Shown here piece by piece: positions 11,243 to 20,889 of a DNA stretch of 64,000 nucleotides. Positions within the stretch are counted from its first letter, which is position 1; every line of letters begins with the position of its first letter. The notes below the pieces were generated by a model. It had not been told where the DNA came from and did not search any database. It saw only the letters and a program-made list of their open reading frames with translations. The stretch comes from Pseudomonadota bacterium (GTDB taxonomy: Bacteria; Pseudomonadota; Gammaproteobacteria; Burkholderiales; Burkholderiaceae_C): NCBI GenBank assembly GCA_021808445.1, contig JAKBBP010000013.1:1-64000 (forward strand). Reading direction: 5' to 3'. The position numbers and the translations under genes are program-made.

Positions 11243-11779
11243 TCAGGCCAGGTTCTGTGCCAGGTTGAACACCGAGTTGGGAGCCCTCACCTTGGCCGGC
11301 TTGGCCGAAGGCAGCGGGGAGACGGGCTTGCGGATGACCGCGGTCTGCTCGATGGACACACCCTGCGCGAGGTTCTGCTCGACCATGGTCTTGAGATTGA
11401 CCGAGTCCAGAAACTCGACCATGCGGGTGTTCAGTGCCGCCCACAGATCATGGGTCATGCAGCGCCCGGCTACGCCGTCGCCCTGGCAGTTCGACTTGCC
11501 ACCGCACTGCGTGGCGTCCAGCGGCTCGTCCACGGCGATGATCACGTCGGCGATCGAGATGTCCTCCGGACGCCGCGCCAGGCTGTAGCCGCCGCCGGGC
11601 CCGCGCACCGATTCGACCAGTTCGTGGCGACGCAGCTTGCCGAAGAGCTGTTCGAGGTACGACAGCGAGATATGCTGGCGCTGGCTGATGCTGGCCAGGG
11701 TCACCGGGCCGAGGTGCTGTCGCATCGCCACGTCGATCATCGCGGTCACCGCGAATCGTCCTTTGGTCGTCAGTCTCAT
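11243..11779 (-). CDS. iscR: Fe-S-responsive transcription regulator IscR (Rrf2 family)
   Basis: IscR binds a [2Fe-2S] cluster and represses its own operon when clusters are plentiful. The 178-residue protein starts MRLTTKGRFAVTAM with the winged-helix domain, and has cysteines C92, C98 and C107 followed by H110. Compared with E. coli (C92, C98, C104, H107) there are three extra residues between the last two cysteines. The open frame extends upstream, but that part lies across the promoter. A strong promoter overlapped by an IscR-type palindrome precedes it. Confidence 0.96.
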   Translation of the reverse strand: MRLTTKGRFAVTAMIDVAMRQHLGPVTLASISQRQHISLSYLEQLFGKLRRHELVESVRGPGGGYSLARRPEDISIADVIIAVDEPLDATQCGGKSNCQGDGVAGRCMTHDLWAALNTRMVEFLDSVNLKTMVEQNLAQGVSIEQTAVIRKPVSPLPSAKPAKVRAPNSVFNLAQNLA

Positions 11780-11860
11780 GGTGGTCTCCAAGTGTGCGAG
11801 CGCATCCGCCCGTTGCGGCCCGGCGACCGTGCCGCCGTGCCTTGCGGCCGGAACCGCCCA

Positions 11861-11911
11861 ATACCTGACGAATTCAGTCGGGATTCTAGAAAACCCTACC
11901 AAATTCGTCAA
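11861..11911 (-). promoter_or_regulatory. isc operon promoter with type 1 IscR site
   Basis: On the minus strand a near-consensus sigma-70 promoter reads TTGACG, 17 bp, TAGAAT (-35 at 11911-11906, -10 at 11888-11883). Overlapping the -10 and extending downstream (11885-11861) is a 25-bp imperfect palindrome with halves AATCCCGACT and GTCAGGTAT. This fits the E. coli type 1 IscR consensus, ATASYYGACT followed by an AGTC-type right half. Its position supports cluster-dependent autorepression. Confidence 0.85.
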
Positions 11912-12177
11912 CTTCCCGGCGCGTCACGAAGGACCACAGGTGGATACGCGCCTTCACAAGCGCGCCGAGCTCGAACTTGTAGGAGTCACGCCATGCCCAC
12001 AGGTTCCCAGCGGGATTCGAGGACTTTGCAAACGATTGTGGGATAAGGGTTTTTTGGCGAGGGGATCCCTGCGTCGAATTCCCCGGAAGCGGCGGGCGAG
12101 ATCGGAGGGGCATGCGGGTGCGCCCCTAGATCGACCACTTGCACCAGCACTTAGAATCAGATCAACCGAAAATTTCG

Positions 12178-13050
12178 ATGAGACTCACCCTCCGCCAGCT
12201 CGACGTCATGGTCTCGATCGCCCGCACCGGGAGCACGACCGAGGCGGGCCGGCAGCTGGCCTTGTCGCAATCGGCGGTCAGCGCCGCATTGGCCGAGCTG
12301 GAGAGCCAGCTGGGCACCCGGGTGTTCGACCGCGTAGGCAAGCGCGTGGTGCTCAACGATTGCGGGCGCCTGCTGCTGCCGCGGGCACTGGCCGTGCTGG
12401 ACCAGATGCGCGAGATCGAACACCTGATCGACGACGGCGCCGGATCCCTTCGCGTCGGGGCCAGCACCACGGTGGGCAATTACATGATCCCGTCGGTGCT
12501 GGGAGGTTTCCAGCGCCGCTGGCCCCTGGTGCAGGTGGAGCTCGAGGTCGGCAACACGCGCGAGGTGGTCGACGCGGTGGCCTCCTACCGGGTGGACATC
12601 GGCTTCATCGAGGGTCCCTGCCACCATCCGGAACTGGAGGTCCACCCCTGGCTGGAGGACGAGCTGTGCGTGGTGGCGGCGCCTTCGCACCCGGTGGCGC
12701 TGGACCACTCGCAGGTCGGCTTGCTGGCGGCTGCGCGATGGATTCTGCGCGAGCCCGGCTCGGGCACGCTGGAAGCGGTGGAGTCCTTGCTGCTGCCGCA
12801 CCTGGGCACCTTCGGCTCGACCATGCACCTGGGCAACTCCGAGGCGATCAAGCGCGCGGTGGCCGAAGGCATGGGAGTGAGTTGCCTGTCCCTGCGCGTG
12901 GTGCAGGACTGGCTGGATAATGGAAGGTTGCAGCGGGTGGACTCTGCGCTGCCCAGGTTGCGACGCATGCTGTTTCGCATCCACCCGCGACGCAAGGTGC
13001 TCTCCCAACCCCTGCAGCGCTTTGTCGAGCATTGCCTCGCGTGGCAGTGA
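12178..13050 (+). CDS. LysR-family transcriptional regulator, YeiE-like
   Basis: A 290-residue LysR regulator. The N-terminal helix-turn-helix (LRQLDVMVSIARTGSTTEAG...LSQSAVSAALAELESQLG) closely resembles YeiE, as does the following DRVGKRVVLNDCGRLLLPRALAVL. The start MRLTLRQL was chosen over an upstream ATG because the latter adds 13 residues outside the family pattern. It is divergent from iscR with about 266 bp between the promoter region and its start, and it is followed on the same strand by selD. YeiE-type proteins respond to sulfite in some enterobacteria; the ligand here is unknown. Confidence 0.88.
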   Translation: MRLTLRQLDVMVSIARTGSTTEAGRQLALSQSAVSAALAELESQLGTRVFDRVGKRVVLNDCGRLLLPRALAVLDQMREIEHLIDDGAGSLRVGASTTVGNYMIPSVLGGFQRRWPLVQVELEVGNTREVVDAVASYRVDIGFIEGPCHHPELEVHPWLEDELCVVAAPSHPVALDHSQVGLLAAARWILREPGSGTLEAVESLLLPHLGTFGSTMHLGNSEAIKRAVAEGMGVSCLSLRVVQDWLDNGRLQRVDSALPRLRRMLFRIHPRRKVLSQPLQRFVEHCLAWQ

Positions 13051-13097
13051 GCCTCGCCCCTTCCAGCTTCCCCTTCGTTCCCCTTCGTCGCGCCTTC

Positions 13098-14171
13098 ATG
13101 TCCGACACGATTTCCCCCGAAGCCGGCGCCGCCCGCGCGGAACCCCGGCTGACCTCTCTTTCCCACGGCGGCGGCTGCGGCTGCAAGATCGCCCCTGGCG
13201 TACTCGGGGACATCCTGCGGCGCCAGGCGCCCGCGATCGTGCCCCCGCAGTTGATGGTGGGCATCGAGACCTCCGACGACGCGGCCGTCTGGCGCCTCAG
13301 CGACACCCAGGCGCTGGTGGCCACGACCGACTTTTTCATGCCCATCGTCGACGATCCCGCCGACTTCGGCGCCATCGCGGCGACCAATGCGATCTCCGAT
13401 GTGTATGCGATGGGCGCACGCCCCTTGCTGGCGCTGGCCATCGTGGGCATGCCCATCGGCGTGCTGGGCGCCGAGACCATCGCCCGCATCCTGCGCGGGG
13501 GCGAGGAAGCCTGCGCGCGCGCTGGCATCCCGGTCGCCGGCGGGCATTCCATCGATTCGGTGGAGCCCATCTACGGGCTGGCGGTCATCGGCATCGGCCA
13601 CCCGGATCGCATCCGGCGCAACCGCGATGCGCGCGAAGGCGACCTGCTGGTGCTGGGCAAGGGCCTGGGGGTGGGCATCTACTCGGCAGCCCTGAAAAAG
13701 GACCGCCTGGACGCCGCAGGCTATGCCCACATGCTGGGGGCCACCACGCGACTGAACACTCCGGGACCGCTGCTGGCGGAAGTCGACGGGGTGCATGCGA
13801 TCACCGACGTCACCGGCTTCGGACTGCTGGGCCATGCGCTGGAGCTGTGTCGCGGCGCCGGCCTGGGCGCCACCCTTCGCGCCGACGCGGTGCCCCTGCT
13901 GCCGGGGGTGCGCGAACTGGCCGCGGCCGGCCTGATCACGGGCGCCTCGGGGCGCAACTGGAACAGCTACGGCGCGCAGGTCGACCTCGACTGCGCCGAT
14001 CCCCTGGCGCGCAGCCTGTTCACCGACCCGCAGACCGCCGGCGGCCTGTTGGTGAGCTGCTCACCCGAGACCCTGCCTCGGGTGCTCGAGGTGTTCCGCT
14101 CCGACGGCTTCGATCACGCCGCGGTGATCGGCGAGATGCACGCGGGAGAGCCCCGCGTGCGCGTCGTCTAG
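13098..14171 (+). CDS. selD: selenide, water dikinase SelD
   Basis: SelD makes selenophosphate from selenide and ATP for selenocysteine and for 2-selenouridine in tRNA. The 357-residue product starts at MSDTISPEA and shows [12 protein letters not shown] with the catalytic Cys27 and Lys30, equivalent to C17 and K20 of E. coli SelD. The active-site residue is cysteine, not selenocysteine. AIR-synthase-like N- and C-terminal domains follow. No selA, selB or mnmH lies in the window. Its stop codon overlaps the gcvP stop in a shared CTAG. Confidence 0.95.
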   Translation: MSDTISPEAGAARAEPRLTSLSHGGGCGCKIAPGVLGDILRRQAPAIVPPQLMVGIETSDDAAVWRLSDTQALVATTDFFMPIVDDPADFGAIAATNAISDVYAMGARPLLALAIVGMPIGVLGAETIARILRGGEEACARAGIPVAGGHSIDSVEPIYGLAVIGIGHPDRIRRNRDAREGDLLVLGKGLGVGIYSAALKKDRLDAAGYAHMLGATTRLNTPGPLLAEVDGVHAITDVTGFGLLGHALELCRGAGLGATLRADAVPLLPGVRELAAAGLITGASGRNWNSYGAQVDLDCADPLARSLFTDPQTAGGLLVSCSPETLPRVLEVFRSDGFDHAAVIGEMHAGEPRVRVV

Positions 14172-17095
14172 GCGGCCCGCGGCTGCGCCGGCTGCTCGGT
14201 CGGATCGGACTCGGGCAGGCAGGCGCATTGCAGGTTGCGGTCGCCCCACACGTTGTCCACGCGCCCCACCGGCACCCAGTACTTCTGGCGCCTGAGCGCG
14301 GGCACCGGAAAGGCTGCCTGCTCGCGGGTGTAGGCGTGTTCCCAGGATTCGGCCAGCGCCACGGCGGCCGTGATGGGCGCGGCCTTCAGCGGATTGTCCT
14401 GACGCGGCCACTCGCCGCGCTCCACACGCGCGATCTCGGCGCGGATGGCCACCAGGGCGTCGACGAAACGGTCGAGTTCGGCCAGGGATTCGCTCTCGGT
14501 GGGCTCGATCATCAGCGTGCCGGGCACCGGGAAGCTCATGGTGGGCGCGTGGAAGCCGTAGTCCATCAGGCGCTTGGCGACGTCCTCGTTGCTGATGCCG
14601 CTGGAGTCCTTCAGTCCCCGCAGGTCGATGATGCACTCGTGGGCGACGAAGCCGCCCTGCCCGCTGTACAGCACCGGGTAGTGCGGGGCCAGGCGCCGCG
14701 CCAGGTAGTTGGCGCCGAGGATGGCCACGGCACTGGCTTCGCGCAGTCCCTGCGCGCCCATCATGCGCATGTACATCCAGGCGATCGGAAGCACCGAGGC
14801 GTTGCCCAGCGGCGCAGCGCTCACCGCCCCCACCGCGCCGGCGCCCTGGCCCGCAGCCGCGTGTCCGGGCAGGAAGGGGCGCAGATGCTCGCGCACCGCC
14901 ACCGGCCCCACGCCGGGACCGCCGCCGCCATGAGGAATGCAGAAGGTCTTGTGCAGGTTCAGGTGCGACACGTCGGCCCCGAACTCCGGCGGGCTGACCA
15001 GTCCCACCATGGCGTTCATGTTGGCGCCGTCGACATAGACCTGTCCGCCATGCTCGTGCACGATGTCGCAGATCTCGCGCACCCGGGGCTCGAACACGCC
15101 GTGCGTGGAGGGATAGGTGATCATGCACGCCGCCAGCCGGGGCGCGTGTTCGCGTGCCTTGACCCGCAGGTCGTCCAGGTCCACGCTGCCCTGCGAGTCG
15201 CAGGCCACGACCACCACGCGCATGCCGACCATGTGCGCCGATGCCGGGTTGGTGCCATGCGCCGAGGACGGGATCAGGCACACGTCGCGCGCGGCATCGC
15301 CGCGGCTGTGATGCCAGGCGCGGATGGCCAGCAGGCCCGCGTATTCGCCCTGCGAACCTGCGTTGGGCTGCAGGCTCACGGCGTCATAGCCGGTGGCTTG
15401 CGCCAGCCAGTCCCGCAGCTCGTCGGCCAGGCGCTCGTAGCCGCGACGCTGCTCGGGCGGAGCGAAGGGGTGCACGGCCGCGAACTCGGGCCAGCCGATG
15501 GGCTCCATCTCGCTGGTGGCGTTGAGTTTCATGGTGCACGAACCCAGCGGAATCATCGCGCGGTCGAGGGCGATGTCCTTGTCGGCGAGCTGGCGCAGGT
15601 AGCGCAGCATCTCGGTCTCGCTGCGGTGGGCGTGGAACACCTGGTGCGTGAGGTAGGCGCCACGGCGCGCCAGCGCGCGCGGCCAGCGCGGCTCGATGCC
15701 GGCGACCGCGGCCTGGAAGACCTCGGGGCCCGGCGCGGCGACGCCGCGCACGGCCGCGAAGACCCCGAGCAGGCCGAGCAGGTCCTCGCGCTCGACGGTC
15801 TCGTCCAGCGAGATGCCCACGCAGTCCTCGCCGGCGTGGCGCAGGTTGATGCCCGCGGCCACGCTGGCCGCGTGGACGGCCTCGGTGCGGGTGCCGGTGA
15901 GCACCGTGAGGGTGTCGAAATAGCTGGCATGGCGCAACTCCCAGCCCTGCGCCCGCAGGGCGTCGGCGAGCAGCGCCGTGTAGGCATGCACGCGCTGCGC
16001 GATGCGCAGCAGCCCCTCGGGCCCGTGATAGACCGCGTACATGGCCGCGAGCACCGCGGGCAGCACCTGCGCGGTACAGATGTTGCTGGTGGCCTTTTCG
16101 CGCCGGATGTGCTGCTCCCGGGTCTGCAGCGCCAGACGCAGGCCGGTGTTGCCCTGCGCATCCACGCTGGCGCCGACCAGGCGGCCCGGCAGCTGGCGCT
16201 TGAGGGCATCGCGCACGGCCATGTACGCGGCGTGGGGGCCGCCGCAGCCCAGCGGCAGCCCGAAGCGCTGCGTGTTGCCCACGGCGATGTCCGCTCCCAG
16301 CTCCCCGGGCGGAGCCAGCAGGGTCAACGCCAGGATGTCCGCCGCCACGATGACCAGGGTCCCGCGCGCGCGCAGTGCGCCGATCAGCTCGCGCAGGTCA
16401 TGCACGCCACCATCCACCCCCGGGTACTGCAACAGCACGGCGAGGTACTCGCCCTGCCCAGCCTGGGAAGCCGGGCCGACATGGATCTGCAGGCCGATGG
16501 GCTCGGCACGCGTGCGCAGGACCTCCAGGGTCTGCGGCAGCACGTCGTCGGCGACGTACACGCTGTTGCTGGCGTGGTCGGAAACGCGACGGGCCAGGGT
16601 CACCGCCTCGGCGGCCGCGGTGGCCTCGTCGAGCATCGAGGCGTTGGCCACGTCCAGGCCGGTGAGGTCGGCCACCATGGTCTGGAAATTCAGCAGGGCC
16701 TCGAGGCGGCCCTGGCTGATCTCCGGCTGATACGGGGTGTAGGCCGTGTACCAGGCAGGGTTCTCGAGCACGTTGCGGCGGATCACGCCGGGCATGTGGG
16801 CGTTGGAGTAGCCCTGGCCGATGAAACTGCGCAGCACGCGGTTCTCGCGCGCGATCTCGCGCAGTTCGCGCAGCGCCTGCTGTTCGCCCACCGCCGCTGG
16901 CAGGCGCATGGGTGCGTCGCGCCGGATGGCCTCGGGGATGACGGCACGCATCAGCCCGTCCAGGTCCTCCTGGCCGAGCACGCGCAGCATGTGCGCCTGC
17001 TCCTGGGAGTCGGGGCCGATGTGGCGTCGGCGGAAGGCTTCGGCGTCCTCGAGCTCGACGAGCCCGGGGAAGTGGGATGCGAAAGACTGGGACAT
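14168..17095 (-). CDS. gcvP: glycine dehydrogenase (decarboxylating), P protein
   Basis: The P protein of the glycine cleavage system decarboxylates glycine using PLP and passes the aminomethyl group to the lipoylated H protein. The product of 975 residues is of normal single-chain length (E. coli 957). The PLP lysine lies in [21 protein letters not shown] in the C-terminal half. The start [10 protein letters not shown] is set by family alignment, as the frame remains open upstream into gcvH. It is the last gene of gcvT-gcvH-gcvP and would be under the riboswitch upstream of gcvT. Confidence 0.97.
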   Translation of the reverse strand: MSQSFASHFPGLVELEDAEAFRRRHIGPDSQEQAHMLRVLGQEDLDGLMRAVIPEAIRRDAPMRLPAAVGEQQALRELREIARENRVLRSFIGQGYSNAHMPGVIRRNVLENPAWYTAYTPYQPEISQGRLEALLNFQTMVADLTGLDVANASMLDEATAAAEAVTLARRVSDHASNSVYVADDVLPQTLEVLRTRAEPIGLQIHVGPASQAGQGEYLAVLLQYPGVDGGVHDLRELIGALRARGTLVIVAADILALTLLAPPGELGADIAVGNTQRFGLPLGCGGPHAAYMAVRDALKRQLPGRLVGASVDAQGNTGLRLALQTREQHIRREKATSNICTAQVLPAVLAAMYAVYHGPEGLLRIAQRVHAYTALLADALRAQGWELRHASYFDTLTVLTGTRTEAVHAASVAAGINLRHAGEDCVGISLDETVEREDLLGLLGVFAAVRGVAAPGPEVFQAAVAGIEPRWPRALARRGAYLTHQVFHAHRSETEMLRYLRQLADKDIALDRAMIPLGSCTMKLNATSEMEPIGWPEFAAVHPFAPPEQRRGYERLADELRDWLAQATGYDAVSLQPNAGSQGEYAGLLAIRAWHHSRGDAARDVCLIPSSAHGTNPASAHMVGMRVVVVACDSQGSVDLDDLRVKAREHAPRLAACMITYPSTHGVFEPRVREICDIVHEHGGQVYVDGANMNAMVGLVSPPEFGADVSHLNLHKTFCIPHGGGGPGVGPVAVREHLRPFLPGHAAAGQGAGAVGAVSAAPLGNASVLPIAWMYMRMMGAQGLREASAVAILGANYLARRLAPHYPVLYSGQGGFVAHECIIDLRGLKDSSGISNEDVAKRLMDYGFHAPTMSFPVPGTLMIEPTESESLAELDRFVDALVAIRAEIARVERGEWPRQDNPLKAAPITAAVALAESWEHAYTREQAAFPVPALRRQKYWVPVGRVDNVWGDRNLQCACLPESDPTEQPAQPRAA

Positions 17096-17172
17096 GGAAA
17101 CCTCGGTGCGATGGGGCGCCTCGAAGACCCGGACCTGCTTCGGGGCGGGCCGGGGCCTGGCGCGAAGGCCGG

Positions 17173-17547
17173 TCAGGATTCGCCGAGCAGGCGGTCGTAG
17201 GCGGTCTGGTCGAGCAGCGCGTCGAACTGCGAGGGCTCGCTGGGACGCACGCGGAAGAACCAGCCGGCGCCCTGGGGATCGCTGTTGGCCAGCGAGGGGT
17301 CGGCCACCAGCGCGTCGTTGACCGCCACGACCTCGCCTGCGATGGGCATGAACACATCGGCGGCCGCCTTCACCGACTCGACCACGCCGGCCGTGTCCTT
17401 CTGCGCGTAGCTGCGCCCGGCAGCGGGGAGTTCGACGAACACCACGTCGCCCAGGGCATCCTGCGCGTGCGCGGTGATGCCCACGGTCGCGGTACCGTCG
17501 GATTCCAGGCGGACCCATTCGTGGTCGGAAGTGAACTTGGTGGTCAT
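17173..17547 (-). CDS. gcvH: glycine cleavage system H protein
   Basis: The H protein carries the aminomethyl intermediate on a lipoyl arm between P, T and L proteins. The 124-residue product has the lipoylation site ESVKAAAD with Lys60, and the GDVVFVELP segment that precedes it in the family. It lies about 98 bp downstream of gcvT and 77 bp upstream of gcvP on the same strand. Confidence 0.97.
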   Translation of the reverse strand: MTTKFTSDHEWVRLESDGTATVGITAHAQDALGDVVFVELPAAGRSYAQKDTAGVVESVKAAADVFMPIAGEVVAVNDALVADPSLANSDPQGAGWFFRVRPSEPSQFDALLDQTAYDRLLGES

Positions 17548-17645
17548 GGCGAACTCCGGTTCAGGGATGGTGGAGAGGCTGAGGAAGGGCTGGGAGGATG
17601 CGTGAGGCGAGCGCAGGGACTGGAGCGGTCGGGACCGGGACGGAG

Positions 17646-18827
17646 TCAGCTGCGCGCGTAGCGGTGCGGTACGAAGGGCATGTCCACGACCTGCATGGGC
17701 AGGCGCTTGTCGCGCACCAGCGCGACAAGCTCGGTGCCGGGCGCGGCGCAGGCCATGTCGACATAGGCCATGGCGATGGCCGCATCGGCGGTCGGGGTGA
17801 GCGCGCCGCTGGTGACCCGGCCGACCTCCCGGTCCTGCGCGTCGCGCAGGACCGCGCCCTCGCGAACCGGCGCGCGCTGCAGGCCGCGCAGGCCCACGCG
17901 CACCCGGCCGGCACGCGACGGATCGTCGAGCTGCCCCAGCACGATATCGGCGCCCGGAAAGCCGCCGGCTCGCGCACCGCCGCTGCGCCGCACCTTCTGG
18001 ATGGCCCATTGCAGGCGCGCCTGCACCGGCGTGGTCGTGGTGTCCATGTCGTGCCCGTACAGGCACAGCCCCGCCTCGAGGCGCAGGGTGTCGCGCGCGC
18101 CCAGCCCGGCCGGCGCCACGCCGGGCAGCTTGAGCAGGGCTTGCGCCAGCGCCTGCGCGTGTTCGGCCGCCACGGAAATCTCGAAACCGTCCTCGCCGGT
18201 GTAGCCGCTGCGGCTGACGAAGACCTCGGCGTCGCCCACGCTGGGCGGCAGCTCGACCCAGGCGGCATCCATGAAGCGCAGCCGGGCCACCCCGGGCATC
18301 AGGCTTTGCAGCGCCTGGGCCGCGGCAGGGCCCTGCAGAGCCAGCAGGGCATGCCGCGGCAGGGCCTCGATCTCGCAGCGCGCCCCCAGGTGGCCGCGCA
18401 GCCAGTCCAGGTCATGCTGCTTGCGCGCGGCGTTGACCACCACGAACAACTCGCTGCCCGCATCGGGCGCGCCGCGGCTCGGACGATGGGTGAGCATCAG
18501 ATCGTCGAGGATGCCGCCACCGGCATCGAGCAGGAACCCGTAGCGCTGGCGTCCGAGGGCCAGGCCCTGCAGGTCCACGGGAACGAGGCTCTCGAGGGCA
18601 GCCGCGGCCTGCTCGCCGCGCACGCACACCTGCCCCATGTGGGACACGTCGAACAGCGACGCGGATTCGCGGGTGTGCCGATGCTCGGCAACGATGCCCC
18701 TGGCATATTGCAGGGGCATCGAATACCCGGCGAAGGGCACCATCCGTGCACCCAGGCTCAGATGCAGGTCGTGCAGCGGGGTTCGCTGCAGGTCGTCCGC
18801 GACGGCGGACGGGCTCAGGTCGGACAT
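17646..18827 (-). CDS. gcvT: glycine cleavage system aminomethyltransferase (T protein)
   Basis: GcvT transfers the methylene group from the lipoyl arm to tetrahydrofolate and releases ammonia. The 393-residue product starts MSDLSPSAVADD and shows the family motifs MVPFAGYSMPLQY, SLFDVSHMGQ and, further on, SRSGYTGEDGFEI. It is the first gene of the glycine cleavage operon, and its leader carries a tandem glycine riboswitch. At 393 residues it is slightly longer than E. coli GcvT (364), with the extra length spread over loops. Confidence 0.96.
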   Translation of the reverse strand: MSDLSPSAVADDLQRTPLHDLHLSLGARMVPFAGYSMPLQYARGIVAEHRHTRESASLFDVSHMGQVCVRGEQAAAALESLVPVDLQGLALGRQRYGFLLDAGGGILDDLMLTHRPSRGAPDAGSELFVVVNAARKQHDLDWLRGHLGARCEIEALPRHALLALQGPAAAQALQSLMPGVARLRFMDAAWVELPPSVGDAEVFVSRSGYTGEDGFEISVAAEHAQALAQALLKLPGVAPAGLGARDTLRLEAGLCLYGHDMDTTTTPVQARLQWAIQKVRRSGGARAGGFPGADIVLGQLDDPSRAGRVRVGLRGLQRAPVREGAVLRDAQDREVGRVTSGALTPTADAAIAMAYVDMACAAPGTELVALVRDKRLPMQVVDMPFVPHRYARS

Positions 18828-18882
18828 GCGGGGCTCCTTGGAACTCAGACCGCGTCACGAAGAAGGTTCCGCAACGCTTTCC

Positions 18883-19120
18883 CGTCCCCCGCTGTCCTTG
18901 GTACCTGAGAGATTGACCCGGCTGCCGCCAGGGCTTGCCCCTTCGGTGGACGCCGCCGTGCGACGCCGCTCTCCAGTGAGGTGAACCCCGTTGCCGGGGC
19001 CCCGTCAGTCCTGGTACCTGCGCGGTACGTGCATCGCCTGGCACGAGCCATGCGGGGCACTTACGCCTTCGGTGGACCGCCGCGCGGCGCCTGGACGCGC
19101 GCGACAGGCTCTCTCCTGAC
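18883..19120 (-). promoter_or_regulatory. tandem glycine riboswitch upstream of gcvT
   Basis: Two consecutive aptamers are visible on the minus strand. The first (about 19117-19000) contains GGAGAGAGCC, CCACCGAAGGCGTAAG and CAGGTACCAGGACTGACGGG. The second (about 18978-18885) contains GGAGAGCGGCG, CCACCGAAGGGGCAAG and TCTCTCAGGTACCAAGGACAG. These are the conserved cores of glycine aptamers, joined by a short linker. The arrangement just ahead of the glycine cleavage operon is the classic glycine-activated 'on' switch. Confidence 0.96.
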
Positions 19121-19206
19121 CGCGCGAAGTGTAGCCCAAACCAAGACCTCCGCAGCCGGCGGGCCCCTCAAAGCAGGGGCTCGCCGCGCGACCCGCCGCC
19201 CGCGCT

Positions 19207-19470
19207 TCAGCGCCCTTTCGCGCCCTTGTCATCACGCGGCGCGCGCAGGCCCAGGTTGCGCCGCGCGCGCGCACTGCGCTCGGCCTTGCGCTCCTCCACC
19301 TTCTCCATGGCCCGGCGCTGGGACACGCCGAACATGGGGTCGATGACCTCCCACCACACAAAAGCCAGGGCCAGCGGCACGCCGATCCACCACCACGACA
19401 GGGTCGCGAAGGGTCCGACGGCCCCGAGTTTCAGGCCCAGTAGCAGGATTGCAACAAGCAGAATCCACAT
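19207..19470 (-). CDS. small Trp-rich membrane protein
   Basis: An 87-residue protein starting MWILLVAILLLGLKLGAVGP, with two hydrophobic segments joined by SWWWIGVPLALAFVWWEV and a charged helical tail (RAMEKVEERKAERSARARR). This pattern matches the betaproteobacterial 'small Trp-rich protein' family of unknown function. The shorter start is chosen because the family begins at the MW..LL segment and the longer frame lies over upstream non-coding sequence. It points away from the cytochrome c gene. Confidence 0.8.
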   Translation of the reverse strand: MWILLVAILLLGLKLGAVGPFATLSWWWIGVPLALAFVWWEVIDPMFGVSQRRAMEKVEERKAERSARARRNLGLRAPRDDKGAKGR

Positions 19471-19695
19471 CGAAGCTCTCCCACCAGAATGACGATCCAT
19501 CGGGATCAATATTTCGAACGTTCCAGCGCGCCACGGCCCAAAGGCGACGTTCCCGGGACCGCGCGTCGGGTAGCATATCCGGTGCTGTTCCACGACGGGC
19601 GCGTTTTTTCGCAGTGGCGGTCAACGAGCCCGCGCGCAGGTGCGTTTATCGCACAGCCACAGCGCAAACGCTTCGCTCAACCTTGGAGATCGAGA

Positions 19696-20010
19696 ATGAA
19701 GAAACTCGTCATTGGTGTCGGCCTCGCCGTCGCCGCCATGTCGCAGGTCTATGCCGCCGACATGATGGCCCTGGCCAAGTCGAAGAACTGCCTGGCCTGC
19801 CATGCCGTAGACAAGAAGCTGGTCGGCCCGGCCTACCAGGACGTGGCGGCCAAGTACGCCGGCAAGCCCGGTGCCGAAGCCAAGCTGGTGAACGCCGTGC
19901 TGCACGGCGAGGCAGGCACCTGGGGTCCGGTGCCGATGCCGGCGAACCCGCAGGTCACTCCGGCCGAGGCCAAGGAACTGGTGACCTGGATCCTCAGCCT
20001 GAAGAAGTAA
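19696..20010 (+). CDS. small periplasmic cytochrome c (c-551/c8 type)
   Basis: A 104-residue preprotein with an N-terminal signal peptide (MKKLVIGVGLAVAAMSQVYA, cleavage after AYA-like VYA). The heme-binding CLACH follows near residue 36, and the methionine ligand lies in GPVPMPANP, typical of class I monoheme cytochromes c-551/c8. Such proteins carry electrons to terminal oxidases or denitrification enzymes. A strong intrinsic terminator follows. Its neighbours, a NarL-type regulator and an FNR homologue, fit respiratory control. Confidence 0.93.
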   Translation: MKKLVIGVGLAVAAMSQVYAADMMALAKSKNCLACHAVDKKLVGPAYQDVAAKYAGKPGAEAKLVNAVLHGEAGTWGPVPMPANPQVTPAEAKELVTWILSLKK

Positions 20011-20054
20011 TGCTCCTGCGGCACGTGCCCCCGGGCGCGTGTCGGCCGGTGCTG

Positions 20055-20088
20055 AACGGCGCAAGCGCAGGCTTGCGCCGTTTTTTTT
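20055..20088 (+). terminator. intrinsic terminator after cytochrome c
   Basis: A perfect 12-bp stem (AACGGCGCAAGC / GCTTGCGCCGTT) with a GCAG loop is followed at once by a run of T residues. It begins 45 bp after the cytochrome c stop and would end that transcript. Confidence 0.95.
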
Positions 20089-20139
20089 GCGCGTCGCCGC
20101 CCCGGCTGGCTGGAGGCCACCGGCCACCGGCCACTGGTC

Positions 20140-20889
20140 TCAGCGCTGGCGCTCGACCCACTGCATCGCGCTGCGGGTGAGATCCCCGGCGCTTTGAAGG
20201 TTGAGCTTTTTCTTGATCTTTTCGCGGTGGGTCTCCACCGTCTTGACGCTCAGATGGATCTGCGCGGCGATCTGCGAGGGGCGCATGCCGCGGCCGATGA
20301 GCTCGAACACGGCCAGCTCGCGATCGGTCAGGCGGGCCACCGCGTCGGACGGCTCCTGCACGCCGTTGCCGCTGGACAGCGCCTGGTCGGTCATCGCCGG
20401 GCTCAGCCAGATGTGCCCGGCGAGTCCATGGCGCACCGCATCGACCACGTGGCGCCCGGCCTGCTCCTTGCCCACGTAGCCGCAGGCGCCCGCGGCGAGC
20501 GCGCGCAGCGCGAACAGCTTTTCGTCGTGCATGGAGCACACGAGCACCCGCAGTCCCGCGTGCTGTGCGATCAGGCGCTTGATCAGGTCCAGTCCGTTGC
20601 CGTCCCCCAGCGAAAGGTCGGTGATCACCAGATCGGGACGCTGCCTGCGCGCGGTGGCCAGGGCTTCGGCCACGGAGCCGGCCTCGGCGCAGACCTGCAG
20701 GTCGTTCTCGGCTTCCAGCAGGCTGCGCAGGCCCATGCGCACCAGGGGATGATCATCCACGATCAGGATGCGCCAGACCCGCGGCGACGCGCTGGCGGGC
20801 AGGGGTGGCTCGGATTCCGGCAGAGATTCCGACGGAGATTCCGACGGAGATTCCGACGGGGATGCGGGCGGGGATTCGGCGGAGTTCAC
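20140..20889 (-). CDS. NarL/FixJ-family response regulator
   Basis: A receiver plus LuxR-type helix-turn-helix regulator. The receiver shows ILIVDDHPLVRMGL (acidic pocket), LVITDLSLGDGNG (phosphoacceptor Asp) and YVGKEQ (Lys). The C-terminal domain has LTDRELAVFELIGRG and SVKTVETHREKIKKKLN. The start is uncertain: the frame is open to 21060, but the region upstream has no good ribosome site and overlaps the fnr end. A GTG at 20889 (VNSAESPP) is used here. The N-terminus before the receiver is a Ser-Glu-Pro repeat encoded by 12-bp DNA repeats. No histidine kinase gene is adjacent. Confidence 0.85.
   Translation of the reverse strand: MNSAESPPASPSESPSESPSESLPESEPPLPASASPRVWRILIVDDHPLVRMGLRSLLEAENDLQVCAEAGSVAEALATARRQRPDLVITDLSLGDGNGLDLIKRLIAQHAGLRVLVCSMHDEKLFALRALAAGACGYVGKEQAGRHVVDAVRHGLAGHIWLSPAMTDQALSSGNGVQEPSDAVARLTDRELAVFELIGRGMRPSQIAAQIHLSVKTVETHREKIKKKLNLQSAGDLTRSAMQWVERQR
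20822..20881. repeat. 12-bp tandem repeats at the response-regulator 5' end
   Basis: Three near-perfect copies of GGAGATTCCGAC are followed by two diverged copies. Read on the minus strand they encode SESP-type repeats just before the receiver domain, if translation starts upstream of them. The unit is a multiple of three, so copy number changes would keep the frame. Confidence 0.9.

Noticed and set aside
11886-12113. 75-codon frame in the iscR-LysR spacer
   Set aside because: It lies over the isc promoter and has no family features.
13098-13200. Selenocysteine codon in selD
   Set aside because: The active-site position is a TGC cysteine codon, not TGA.
12920-17200. A 1,426-codon open frame on the plus strand
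   Set aside because: It is mostly antisense to gcvP and runs through selD in another frame; no protein family is visible.
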